A DNA stretch of 64,000 bases from Desulfatibacillum aliphaticivorans DSM 15576 (GTDB lineage Bacteria > Desulfobacterota > Desulfobacteria > Desulfobacterales > Desulfatibacillaceae): contig NZ_AUCT01000003.1 of the NCBI RefSeq assembly GCF_000429905.1, positions 1 through 64,000 on the forward strand, given 5' to 3'. The translations under genes and the position numbers were made by a program. Under the pieces are notes generated by a model. That model did not search any database and was not told the origin of the DNA. It saw nothing but the letters and a program-made list of their open reading frames with translations. The stretch's first letter is position 1, and each line of letters begins with the position of its first letter. This document shows, one piece after another, positions 8,047 through 16,027 of this stretch.

Positions 8047-8676
8047 ATGGATAATATGGAGAATAGCGAATTCAACAAAAATGTGTTTATCAACTGCCCT
8101 TTTGACAATGATTTTAGGCTATTACTAATAGGGATAATTTTTACTGTAGTTTACTTCGAGTTTAAACCAAGATTGGCTTTGGAAAGCGCTGATTCCGGTG
8201 AGACGAGAATTAGCAAGATTTTAAAACTAATCAATGATTCAAAATTTGGAATTCACGATTTATCAAGAATATTGTCTTCCCAAGAAAATGAGTATTTCCG
8301 GATGAATATGCCTTTTGAGTTGGGCATTGACTATGGATGCAAAAGATTAAAAGAAGGCATCTGGTCTGGAAAAAAGATTTTAATTTTAGAAAAGGAAAGA
8401 TACCGCTTTCAAAAAGCCATATCAGATTTATCCGGCTCAGATATTAAAAGCCATAATGATGAAGTATCTAAAGTTGTTTTTGCAGTCAGAGATTGGTTTA
8501 TCACCGAGGAGTTGAAAAGGGGAGATAGTGGCAAAAGGGTTTGGGATGAGTATAATGACTTTCAAGCCTATTTGTATGATCAGGTAGTCGAAAAGGATGG
8601 ACACACGACGATAGATGAAGTTCAAATAATAGAAATAATACATTATATTAACGAATGGTTTGGCGTCTCGCATTAG
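8047..8676 (+). CDS. Putative TIR/deoxyribosyltransferase-like Rossmannoid protein
   Basis: 209 residues, no named family recognised with certainty. The order of motifs resembles TIR-like or nucleoside-deoxyribosyltransferase-like folds: a first strand NVFINCPFDNDF, a block PRLALESADSGETR, then a strand and turn FGIHDLSR, and MPFELGIDYGCK, whose conserved Glu sits where the catalytic Glu lies in those enzymes. The C-terminal half is helical. The gene is AT-rich and follows the DUF2188 gene closely. A role as a nucleotide- or NAD-acting accessory or defence enzyme is inference. ATG codons at 8047 and 8056 are both possible starts. Confidence 0.55.
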   Translation: MDNMENSEFNKNVFINCPFDNDFRLLLIGIIFTVVYFEFKPRLALESADSGETRISKILKLINDSKFGIHDLSRILSSQENEYFRMNMPFELGIDYGCKRLKEGIWSGKKILILEKERYRFQKAISDLSGSDIKSHNDEVSKVVFAVRDWFITEELKRGDSGKRVWDEYNDFQAYLYDQVVEKDGHTTIDEVQIIEIIHYINEWFGVSH

Positions 8677-8754
8677 AAATACTCGCTGCAGCAAGAGTAT
8701 AATCTGACTTGATACGAACTCCCTAATTTAAGGCGCTACCTGGATCTCAACACC

Positions 8755-9705
8755 CTACAACTCCGGCAAGCCGCCCATTTTTTTACGGGCGCGTTCGGGG
8801 ATGTCCTTGATGCGCCAACGGCGGTGCACCCACAGCCACTGGGTGGGATCTTTTCGGATGGCGTCTTCCATGACCTTGTTGAACATGGCGGTGTTGGCTT
8901 CCACGTCCTTGCCGATGTTGCCGGTCCTGATGAGGGTCAGGGCCGGAAGGAACTCCACATCGTACAGGCCGTCGGGCTGTTTGCGGGAAAAAGCCGGGAT
9001 GACTGTGGCTCCGTGGCGTATGGCGAAGATAGCCAACCCTTTGTTGGTGCAGCAAATCCTGTCGTAAAAAGGCACGTACACGCCTTCGTACCAGGAGGCG
9101 TTCTGATCCAGCAGAATGCCCACCGCCTGTTTGTTTTTCAACAATCCGGCCACGGCGTTCGCGCTTTTATCCTTGTCAAGCACCACGTTGCCGGTATGAG
9201 ACCGCATTTCCGTCAAAACCCTGTCAGCCGGGGCCAAATCCAGGGGCCTGACCATCACATGAATGGGAATTCCAACCCTTTGGGCCGCTGATATGGCCAT
9301 CAACTCCCAGTTGCCGTAATGGGCCGTCAGGAACACAAGGCTTTTGTCCTGGCGCAGGGCTTTGTATACATGGTTCAGCCCGGAAAACCGGACGAAGCTC
9401 TTGAGATTCGTGGAATCCAACTTGAACAGATGGGGAAGTTCCAGCATAACGCTTGCCAGATGAATGAAAGTATCCTGGCCGATCTGACGGATTTCCTCGG
9501 TTGATTTCTCCTTGCCGTAGGCGTGGGTCAGGTTGTCCATGGCGATGTCGCGATGGCGTTTATCCAGTTTGAACCACAGCCGCCCCAAAGCCCGGGAGAC
9601 GGGCTTGATCCACGGCCGGGGCATGAGGGCCAGGAAGCGTACTATAATCTTGATCAGGGTGTAAATCAGGTTGTCTATGGCGGGATGGAACTCGCGTTCT
9701 TTCAT
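8755..9705 (-). CDS. Lipid A biosynthesis acyltransferase (LpxL/HtrB family)
   Basis: About 316 residues. The enzyme transfers a secondary acyl chain to Kdo-lipid A at the inner membrane. Evidence: N-terminal hydrophobic anchor region (IKIIVRFLALMPRPW), the catalytic H-x4-E motif in LTAHYGNWELM, the DKDKSANAVAGLLKNKQAVGIL block, and PTQWLWVHRRWR near the C-terminus, a family hallmark. It is the last gene of the 12-gene LPS operon. ATG at 9705 is chosen; a TTG at 9723 would add six residues but has no better ribosome binding site. Confidence 0.85.
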   Translation of the reverse strand: MKEREFHPAIDNLIYTLIKIIVRFLALMPRPWIKPVSRALGRLWFKLDKRHRDIAMDNLTHAYGKEKSTEEIRQIGQDTFIHLASVMLELPHLFKLDSTNLKSFVRFSGLNHVYKALRQDKSLVFLTAHYGNWELMAISAAQRVGIPIHVMVRPLDLAPADRVLTEMRSHTGNVVLDKDKSANAVAGLLKNKQAVGILLDQNASWYEGVYVPFYDRICCTNKGLAIFAIRHGATVIPAFSRKQPDGLYDVEFLPALTLIRTGNIGKDVEANTAMFNKVMEDAIRKDPTQWLWVHRRWRIKDIPERARKKMGGLPEL

Positions 9706-9740
9706 AATGTTCTCTATTATCAAAGGCCGGATTTCGGCTC

Positions 9741-10967
9741 TTATGAAGCGTTTTTATTGTTTGGGCATTCCTTGGCGCCAGACAGAACCAAAAAGAATGC
9801 GAACAGGGCGTGGTACCAGCTATGGTAAATGTTGAAGCCTGTAAGCCCGATTACCAGCAGCACGATGGGCCAGGCTGGCAGGCCGTTTCTCCAACCTTTG
9901 GGATTGGCGTAAATCAGCCGGCAGGCGCGGCACATAAGCCACCCGAACGCCGCCAGCCCCAAAATCCCGGTGCAGGCGCCGATCATCAAAAACAGGTTGT
10001 GGGCGTGGGTTTGCTCCACGTTAAAATAAACGCGGCCGTCCGGCGCTTCCCAGGGGGGAACCAGACCCGAGGCTGAAATCCTGGCGAAGGCGTCCTGGAA
10101 CGAGCCGACGCCCGCTCCAACGACCGGATGCTCCTTCCAGATTTCCACGGCCACCTGCCAGATGACCCAGCGGTCGTACATGCTTTCCATGTTCCACCAC
10201 TCGCCCAGGTAAAAGGCGACCCCCAGCAGGGAGAATATGCCGGCGGCGATCAGTCCGACTTTTTTAAAGCCGAACTTCCGGCCCTGCCCGTAAAATACGA
10301 TGAACACGCATCCCGCCAGCGCGGCCAGGACCACGGTTCTCACCTGGGTCTGGACAATCTGGCCAAAGGCGATGGCTGCGATGAGCAGAAGAATCGCCGC
10401 GCGTTTTTTGTTTTGCAGAATATTTTTATCGCCCAAAGCCCATCCGGCGAAAAACACGCACGCATAGGCGCATAAGCCGGAGTAGCGGGCGGCTTCCTTG
10501 AGCTTGCCGGTGTAGCGTTCCAGGGAGCGGGCGAACATGTCCACGCCGATGGTGTAGGCAAGGATGGTGTTGAACGCAGCGAAGAGAACTCCTGCGGCAA
10601 GCCCCGCAATGAGGTAAGGCCCTACAGGCCTTCGATTGGATACATCCAGCATAGCCAGGCCGAACAGGAAGAAGCGGACAAAAGCGATGTCGTGCATTAT
10701 GCCTTTGGAGCCGGCTCCGTTGACCATGAGGCTGATGAGGATGGCGCCGAACCAAAACATCCACGGCGCGGTGAGAGGATTGTCAGCAACCCTCTCCATG
10801 GTTTTGTCCCTGGCGACAATGGAGCGAAGAATCCAGGCGACGCCGGCCAAGGCGACAAAGGCCTCAAAGCCCACGTTGCCGATGACTATTCCCACGGGAA
10901 CGAGGGCGCCGGCCCACAGGCAGAAGAGATCGCACCCGTTTTCGAATTTTTCTCTCAAAGCATCCAA
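9741..10967 (-). CDS. O-antigen ligase / polymerase family membrane protein
   Basis: 408 residues with about ten to twelve hydrophobic segments. A long periplasmic loop near the C-terminal third holds a conserved HAHNLFLMIGACTG stretch typical of Wzy_C/O-antigen ligase proteins, preceded by WQVAVEIWKEHPVVGAGVGSFQ. These proteins join undecaprenyl-linked O-chains to lipid A core (WaaL) or polymerise them (Wzy). The operon context, among core glycosyltransferases and lipid A genes, favours ligase. It starts 8 bp after the stop of the glycosyltransferase gene upstream. Confidence 0.8.
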   Translation of the reverse strand: MDALREKFENGCDLFCLWAGALVPVGIVIGNVGFEAFVALAGVAWILRSIVARDKTMERVADNPLTAPWMFWFGAILISLMVNGAGSKGIMHDIAFVRFFLFGLAMLDVSNRRPVGPYLIAGLAAGVLFAAFNTILAYTIGVDMFARSLERYTGKLKEAARYSGLCAYACVFFAGWALGDKNILQNKKRAAILLLIAAIAFGQIVQTQVRTVVLAALAGCVFIVFYGQGRKFGFKKVGLIAAGIFSLLGVAFYLGEWWNMESMYDRWVIWQVAVEIWKEHPVVGAGVGSFQDAFARISASGLVPPWEAPDGRVYFNVEQTHAHNLFLMIGACTGILGLAAFGWLMCRACRLIYANPKGWRNGLPAWPIVLLVIGLTGFNIYHSWYHALFAFFLVLSGAKECPNNKNAS

Positions 10968-10975
10968 ACCTGATC

Positions 10976-12040
10976 CTATTTTTTGGTCCCCCCCGGCAAT
11001 ACGCGATCCAGAATAATCCTGAGCATATCGCGCATTTTATCATCCCCAAAATACCGGTCGAACAACTCCCGGGTTTTAAGGCCCCGCTCCGGCAAATCCT
11101 GAGGTTCGGCGATCCACTCCCGCACCTTGTCCGCCAGGGCCCGTTCGTTCCCCCTTTCGACCCAACCGACCACCGGGCTTTGTCCAAGATTGTCTGCGTA
11201 AGCGGCGGCCTGCTGCGTTATCAGCGGCCTGGCCACGGCCATGGCTTCGAAAATCTTGTTGGGAATCACAAAGTCGGTTTTTCGGGTGACGCCGAAAATT
11301 CCCAGAAGTATATGCATGTTTCCCATGCGTTCCGGTAGGGTTTCATACTTCACCCAGCCGGTAAATTCAATATTATTTAGGCCTTTGGCCAATTGTTCGG
11401 CTTCGGGCTTGTCATCCCCCTCTCCGATCAGGGTCCATTTGACGGGAAGATCCTGGCACAAACGGGCCGCCTTCACGATCACGTCCGTGCCCATGGACGG
11501 CTGAAAGCTGCCCACAAACCCAACTTCAAAGGGAGGGCCTGGCTGAGGAGACGGTTGAGGCGTGAAGAATTTTGTATAGGCCCCGTTGTATAGCACTCCC
11601 AATTTTTCTTCAGGCACGCCCATTTCGTCCCGCACAAAATCCGCGTAGGCCGAATTTTCGAGAACAATCAGGTCCGCCTGTTTGAACAGCCCCGCCTCCC
11701 ATTTCAAAAGGCGCTGGGCGCGCCGGGAATCCGGAGAAAACTTGCCTCGTTCGTAAACCTGCTTCTGGTATGAGGAGGTCAGGGGATCGCTGACAACCGG
11801 GACGTTCCATTTTTTCCCAAAATGGATGGCCGAAGCCATGTCGCGCTGGCGAAAGCAGGGAAGCCAGATGAGGTCGGGCTTTTTCAATTTGGCGAAATAG
11901 GCCTGGATCAAGCCCAATTCGCTGCCCACGGCAGGATAGAAGTACTCGCAGCCCCAGCCTAATTCCCCGAACAGCCGGGCGATGGTCCGGTTGCGCGAAT
12001 AGTTTTTGTCCCCTCTTCCCCACCACAATACAGTCGGCAT
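10976..12040 (-). CDS. Glycosyltransferase family 4 (core LPS)
   Basis: 354 residues, GT-B fold. The N-terminal domain begins TVLWWGRGDKNYSRNRTIARL; the C-terminal domain has FEVGFVGSFQPSMGTDV and the sugar-nucleotide segment PNKIFEAMAVARPLITQQ with the family Glu. It probably adds a sugar to the LPS core on the cytoplasmic face. It follows the GT9 gene after 15 bp and precedes the ligase gene by 8 bp, in line with one transcript. Substrate and donor cannot be told from sequence alone. Confidence 0.8.
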   Translation of the reverse strand: MPTVLWWGRGDKNYSRNRTIARLFGELGWGCEYFYPAVGSELGLIQAYFAKLKKPDLIWLPCFRQRDMASAIHFGKKWNVPVVSDPLTSSYQKQVYERGKFSPDSRRAQRLLKWEAGLFKQADLIVLENSAYADFVRDEMGVPEEKLGVLYNGAYTKFFTPQPSPQPGPPFEVGFVGSFQPSMGTDVIVKAARLCQDLPVKWTLIGEGDDKPEAEQLAKGLNNIEFTGWVKYETLPERMGNMHILLGIFGVTRKTDFVIPNKIFEAMAVARPLITQQAAAYADNLGQSPVVGWVERGNERALADKVREWIAEPQDLPERGLKTRELFDRYFGDDKMRDMLRIILDRVLPGGTKK

Positions 12041-12055
12041 ATTCCAGTTTGCGGG

Positions 12056-13084
12056 CTATTCGCCGTTTTTGACGATTTTGCCGCTTTCCCCTAGTCTTTC
12101 TATGATTTTGCCAAGCACGAGCTCCGGCGTCAACGACCTCATGCAGGCGTGTTTCTTGCCGGGCGGACATTCGGGCTTGAAGCACTGGCTGCATTCCAGG
12201 TCCGATTTGATGACATTGGCGATCTGTCCGAAGCCGTGGCTCCAACGATAGTTCGTGGGGCCGAAAAATGCAAACACAGGTATTCCCGCCTGGGAAAAAA
12301 GGTGCATGGGCGCGGAATCGTTGCTGACGGCGAACAAAGCCTCCCTGGCCAGGATGTAAAGCTGGCGCAGACTCAACACGCCGGTGGCGTTCACTCCCGC
12401 GTTTTCCGTAATGTACCGGTTAAGGTCCTGCTCTACGTGCGATCCGGTAACCACGCAGGGAATGCCGAAAAGCTCAAACATTTCCACAAGCTGAGCGAAG
12501 TTCTCCCTGGGCCAACGTTTGGAAAGCCATTCCGGGCTGCTGCCTGCGTGAACCACGGCAAAGCGCTTCTCCTCCAATTCGTGCAAGGACATAAACCGCT
12601 CTGCGGCCTGAATGTCCTCCGCGCTGGTGTACAAAGGCCCTGGCTGGGTCGCGGGAGGAATCCCCCCGGCCTCCAGGGTCATATTCAGCCTTTGGGATAC
12701 ATTTTGCTTGATGGTCCGCACCCACTTGCCGGGCGCGCTTTTGGTGTAGGCCGGGTTGGGCTGGGTGCCGATGCGTTCCGGGCACTTGGACCATTTGCAA
12801 ATCCGATGGCTCACTTTGTTGCCCTGGAGGTCGAAAATCCGGTCGAACTCCATGGACCGCACCCATTGAATGGTGGGCAGCACGCCCTCTTTCCCGAAAA
12901 AGGAGTCCCGATTGATGGTCTTCACCCGAAAAAAGGGATGATGCAGAAAAAGGCCCTTGGCCTCCGGGCTGGTAAGCAGCCAGATTTCGCCGCCTGCGTA
13001 GGTCCGGCAGATTTGCTCCATATGGGGAAGGGCCGCTACGACGTCTCCCAAAGCGGTCATTTTTATGACCAAAATCCGTCTCAT
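12056..13084 (-). CDS. Glycosyltransferase family 9, heptosyltransferase-like
   Basis: 342 residues of GT9 type. It begins RRILVIKMTALGDVVAALPHM, has the middle block FAVVHAGSSPEWLSKRWPRENF, and the signature SNDSAPMHLFSQAGIPVFAFFGPT. A Cys-rich insertion near the C-terminus (CSQC, CPPGKKHAC) is a feature of some LPS heptosyltransferase II relatives. It overlaps the upstream GT4 gene by 4 bp (ATGA), so the two are translationally coupled. Role: transfer of heptose or a similar sugar to the inner core. Confidence 0.85.
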   Translation of the reverse strand: MRRILVIKMTALGDVVAALPHMEQICRTYAGGEIWLLTSPEAKGLFLHHPFFRVKTINRDSFFGKEGVLPTIQWVRSMEFDRIFDLQGNKVSHRICKWSKCPERIGTQPNPAYTKSAPGKWVRTIKQNVSQRLNMTLEAGGIPPATQPGPLYTSAEDIQAAERFMSLHELEEKRFAVVHAGSSPEWLSKRWPRENFAQLVEMFELFGIPCVVTGSHVEQDLNRYITENAGVNATGVLSLRQLYILAREALFAVSNDSAPMHLFSQAGIPVFAFFGPTNYRWSHGFGQIANVIKSDLECSQCFKPECPPGKKHACMRSLTPELVLGKIIERLGESGKIVKNGE

Positions 13085-14229
13085 AGGCCCCTGCCCTTTT
13101 CCTCAAGCAATTCGTGATACACGTCCAAAGTCCGGCTGCACATTTTGGTTGCGGTAAAGTTCTCCCACACCCAGGATTTAGCCCGGGCGCCCATTCCCAC
13201 CCGCAGTTCAGAGTTCGCCAGGGCCTCTCGCAGGGCCTGGGCCATTTGCTCCGGGCTTTCATGGCTCACCAGCCAACCGGTCTCGCCGGGCAGGACCGTC
13301 TCCAGGCTGCCGCCGTGGGCCGTGGCAATGACGGGCAGGCCCATGGCCTGGGCTTCCACAGCCACCCGGCCGAAGGCTTCCGGCTCCAGGGACGCGGAAA
13401 CCGCTATGTCGGCGTTCATCAAGGCGGCAGGCATGTCGCTGCAATGGCCGGGAAAAAGCACCTTGCCTTCCAGGCCGCATTTTTTAACCAAATCAGACAG
13501 CGTTTTGGAATAGTCGGGATTGTCCTCCACGTCCCCGACGCAGACCGCGATAAAATCCTGGTCCTTGACCAGGGACAGGGCTTCGATAAACAGCTTATGC
13601 CCTTTCCAGCCCGTAATCCGGGCGGGAAGCATAATTATCGGAGCATTTGTTTTATCCAAGCCCCAGGCCTTTTTCAAAGCCTCCGCTCTATCCTGGGAGA
13701 CCGCCTCCGGATTGAAATAATCCGGGTCGAATCCTCGATGAATCACGCGAATCTTGGAAGGATCGGCCCCGTAATTCTCTTTGATATGATCGGCGATGAA
13801 ATTGGATATGGCGATAACCCGCTCGCCCCGAGCCATTATCCCGGAGAAAAAATGTACGGAGTAAAATCCGTGAAACGTGGTGATAATAGCCGGACGTTTG
13901 GCTTTGGGTATGGATTTAGCCGCAAGATACCCCACCCAGGCGGGCACGCGGGACCGCAGGTGCAGCACATCCACGTTTTCTTTGAGCAAAAGGGACCGCA
14001 CGGGCGCGAGATATTTCAACAGGGAGGGATTTTTATCCCCCACCCGCATCTCAACATGCTCGGTCCCGGCCTCCACAAGTTGGGGGACAAGGCGGCCGCC
14101 GCCGGAAATCACAATGGACCGATGCCCCTGGCTGACCAGATAAGCGCCCGTTTCCAGGGTTCCGCGCTCCACCCCTCCGGCTTCCAGTTCGGGAAGCATT
14201 TGTACTATAGTAAGAGATCCGGACGCCAT
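13081..14229 (-). CDS. Glycosyltransferase family 4, LPS core
   Basis: 382 residues. The N-terminus has the acceptor-side glycine motif in MLPELEAGGVERGTLE; the donor domain has PARITGWKGHKLFIEAL and the EX7E block EPEAFGRVAVEAQAMGLPVI. This is the standard GT4 pattern (WaaG/WbaZ-like). The gene overlaps the ELM1-type gene upstream by 25 bp and the GT9 gene downstream by 4 bp. It works in the cytoplasm on the growing core. Confidence 0.85.
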   Translation of the reverse strand: MASGSLTIVQMLPELEAGGVERGTLETGAYLVSQGHRSIVISGGGRLVPQLVEAGTEHVEMRVGDKNPSLLKYLAPVRSLLLKENVDVLHLRSRVPAWVGYLAAKSIPKAKRPAIITTFHGFYSVHFFSGIMARGERVIAISNFIADHIKENYGADPSKIRVIHRGFDPDYFNPEAVSQDRAEALKKAWGLDKTNAPIIMLPARITGWKGHKLFIEALSLVKDQDFIAVCVGDVEDNPDYSKTLSDLVKKCGLEGKVLFPGHCSDMPAALMNADIAVSASLEPEAFGRVAVEAQAMGLPVIATAHGGSLETVLPGETGWLVSHESPEQMAQALREALANSELRVGMGARAKSWVWENFTATKMCSRTLDVYHELLEEKGRGL

Positions 14230-15167
14230 CGCTTTAATATCTCCCTGGCGGCACGGCCGGCTTCGTCCAACGCCCGGCGCTTTTCCCAGGTTTGTTTGTC
14301 ATGAAAAAAATCGTCAAAGGATAATACCCATTTTTCCTTGTACAGCCTGTCCAGACCCCGGGCGATCTTCCCCGAGGGGTTCTTCCATGTAACCGGAATC
14401 ACGCCGACCTTGCAGCCGGCGCTCAGGGCTTCGTAGGTCATGGATACGCTGTCGGCCGTCACCCAGCACATATCCGCCTGATTGTACTGTTCTTCTATCC
14501 AGCCCGGACCTGTATCACGGGCATTGAAAAAGGTGCAGTTGGGCATGACGTCCTGCATTTGCAGGAGCTTTGCCAGCATATCCTCCGGCGTTCGGAAGGA
14601 CGAAGTGACGGTCCAGTGAATGTCCGGAGAGGCTTTTATTATTTCCATTGACTTGGCAAGGACGTCATCCGAATTCCACACATGATTTTTTTCGTCCACG
14701 CCTCCGATTGCCAGCAAGCCCTTGTCAGGCTCATGCCCGCCCAAGTCCCTGGCCGTGTTGGGCGGCCCTAAAGTTTCAAAGAGGTTGGGCTTGTCGCTCG
14801 GGTTATCATGGGCCGGGACGAAGCACAGGTCAAAATGCTTGACCAACAAAGAGCTTGGAGTCATGCATGTGGCCGCCGGCGCCTGACAGGCCCGTTTGTA
14901 TTGCAGCATGGGCAGGTGGGTGTGTGTTCCCGTCCCGATTATCAAATCCGGCGGATACACGGAGGACCGGCATCCATCGGGAATGCGGGAGCGGCCCGCA
15001 AACCATGACGCCCATTGTCCGGCCTGTGAAGGAATGCCGGGAATGGGGACGTTCACTTCCGTGACCATAATGTCCGCTATAGTATCCAAGGCTTCCAGGA
15101 TGCCCCGGGTCTGTTTAAGATGTCCGGGGCGGTCGTCCAAAAAAGCCGTTATGCGCAATTTATGCAT
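14205..15167 (-). CDS. ELM1/GtrOC1 family putative glycosyltransferase
   Basis: About 320 residues of the family named after mitochondrial fission ELM1, a GT-B-like fold. Evidence: LRITAFLDDRPGHLKQTRGIL at the N-terminus, PPDLIIGTGTHTHLPML, and the C-terminal DMCWVTADSVSMTYEALSAG, which resembles the donor-binding part of MurG-like transferases. ATG at 15167 is chosen because AGGG lies 8 nt before it; a start at 15242 lacks a site. In bacteria the genes usually sit in LPS clusters, as here. The sugar transferred is not known. Confidence 0.8.
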   Translation of the reverse strand: MHKLRITAFLDDRPGHLKQTRGILEALDTIADIMVTEVNVPIPGIPSQAGQWASWFAGRSRIPDGCRSSVYPPDLIIGTGTHTHLPMLQYKRACQAPAATCMTPSSLLVKHFDLCFVPAHDNPSDKPNLFETLGPPNTARDLGGHEPDKGLLAIGGVDEKNHVWNSDDVLAKSMEIIKASPDIHWTVTSSFRTPEDMLAKLLQMQDVMPNCTFFNARDTGPGWIEEQYNQADMCWVTADSVSMTYEALSAGCKVGVIPVTWKNPSGKIARGLDRLYKEKWVLSFDDFFHDKQTWEKRRALDEAGRAAREILKRWRPDLLL

Positions 15168-15257
15168 ACAAGTTCCCTGCCTTTTACAATCAAAGGCGGT
15201 TGATTCTCGGGCTTCCATACCATTACCCGGTTGATTCATCAACAGCGCGGAAAAAGG

Positions 15258-15446
15258 TTAATCCCTTTCCTTGCGGTAATAAGGCAGCAAAGATGCAACG
15301 TCCCGATCCAGCACCCCTTCGATCACGCATTTTTCGTCCCCGTCCATGACCAGCTCGGTTTCCACCTGCCAGTTGAGGTTAATAAACTCATTTATTGTTG
15401 CCTGGTTCAAATAGTCGTCTATTTTGTGGATTATCTCGCACCGCAC
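15258..15446 (-). CDS. Overlapping 62-residue frame, probably the displaced C-terminus of the secreted protein
   Basis: From a GTG at 15446 this frame encodes RCEIIHKIDDYLNQ, then NEFINLNWQVETELVMDGDE and a C-terminal end YYRKERD. It is rich in structured-protein residues and lacks the odd composition of the competing frame. It overlaps the end of the secreted gene by 59 bp. Either it is a separate small gene coupled to the previous one or, more likely, the true C-terminus of the same protein after a frameshift or sequencing error. Confidence 0.4.
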   Translation of the reverse strand: MRCEIIHKIDDYLNQATINEFINLNWQVETELVMDGDEKCVIEGVLDRDVASLLPYYRKERD

Positions 15447-15942
15447 CTCGCTGGACTGCCTGGGGAAGGGTTTGCTGCAGCGAGACGCCCATGTTGTCCT
15501 CAAGGGGAATTTTTTGGGTAACGACTTCCCGGTTGTTCTCCAGGTCAAACAAGACCAGACGAAGACTTGTTGCGTCCCGGCGTTTATTGAAGCGAATGCT
15601 CACACTGTGGGACCTGCCCGAGCCCAGATTGCTTTCAAAGGGAATGACGCTGGTTTGGTATTGCGTGTGCGCCGGAAGTCCTATCTGATAAACCCGGATT
15701 TCCATCCTGCCTCTTGTCAAAGAGCGATTGGGGTCCGTGTTTTGAAAGGTCAGGTACCAGTACCACTGCCCGTCCTGGTCTTTGGCGGTGAAGGATAGAA
15801 TTTCAAGGGACAAGGGCGTTTTGGCCATGGACAGGCTTTTATTGATCTTGAAAGGCAGGGCGGGCTGTCCGGCCAGCGCCTGCGAGGCAACGAACAGGGA
15901 CACGAACAATACGATTTGGAAAAGCCTCCGGGAAGTTCTCAT
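15388..15942 (-). CDS. Secreted protein of unknown function in LPS operon, possibly frameshifted
   Basis: 184 residues from an ATG with AAAGGA 6 nt upstream. A signal peptide (LFQIVLFVSLFVASQALA) is followed by a beta-rich domain (WYWYLTFQNTDPNRSL, MEIRVYQIGLP, SVSIRFNKRR), perhaps an immunoglobulin-like fold. The last 24 residues of this frame look random, whereas the neighbouring frame continues with a well-behaved protein sequence to 15258. A one-base insertion near the C-rich stretch around 15460-15475 would explain this, or two genes overlap. No family recognised. It lies between the flavoprotein gene and the ELM1-type gene. Confidence 0.6.
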   Translation of the reverse strand: MRTSRRLFQIVLFVSLFVASQALAGQPALPFKINKSLSMAKTPLSLEILSFTAKDQDGQWYWYLTFQNTDPNRSLTRGRMEIRVYQIGLPAHTQYQTSVIPFESNLGSGRSHSVSIRFNKRRDATSLRLVLFDLENNREVVTQKIPLEDNMGVSLQQTLPQAVQRGAVRDNPQNRRLFEPGNNK

Positions 15943-16027
15943 ATCAAGTCCTTTCGCGATATTTTTTCGATCCGGCGTCTTCCAAGAATAGGCGCACGGC
16001 GCGCTTGCCATCCACTTTTTGTTGCAG

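Noticed and set aside
13114..14304. 396-residue plus-strand frame opposite the GT4 gene
   Set aside because: Antisense to a recognised glycosyltransferase; no ribosome site or domain.
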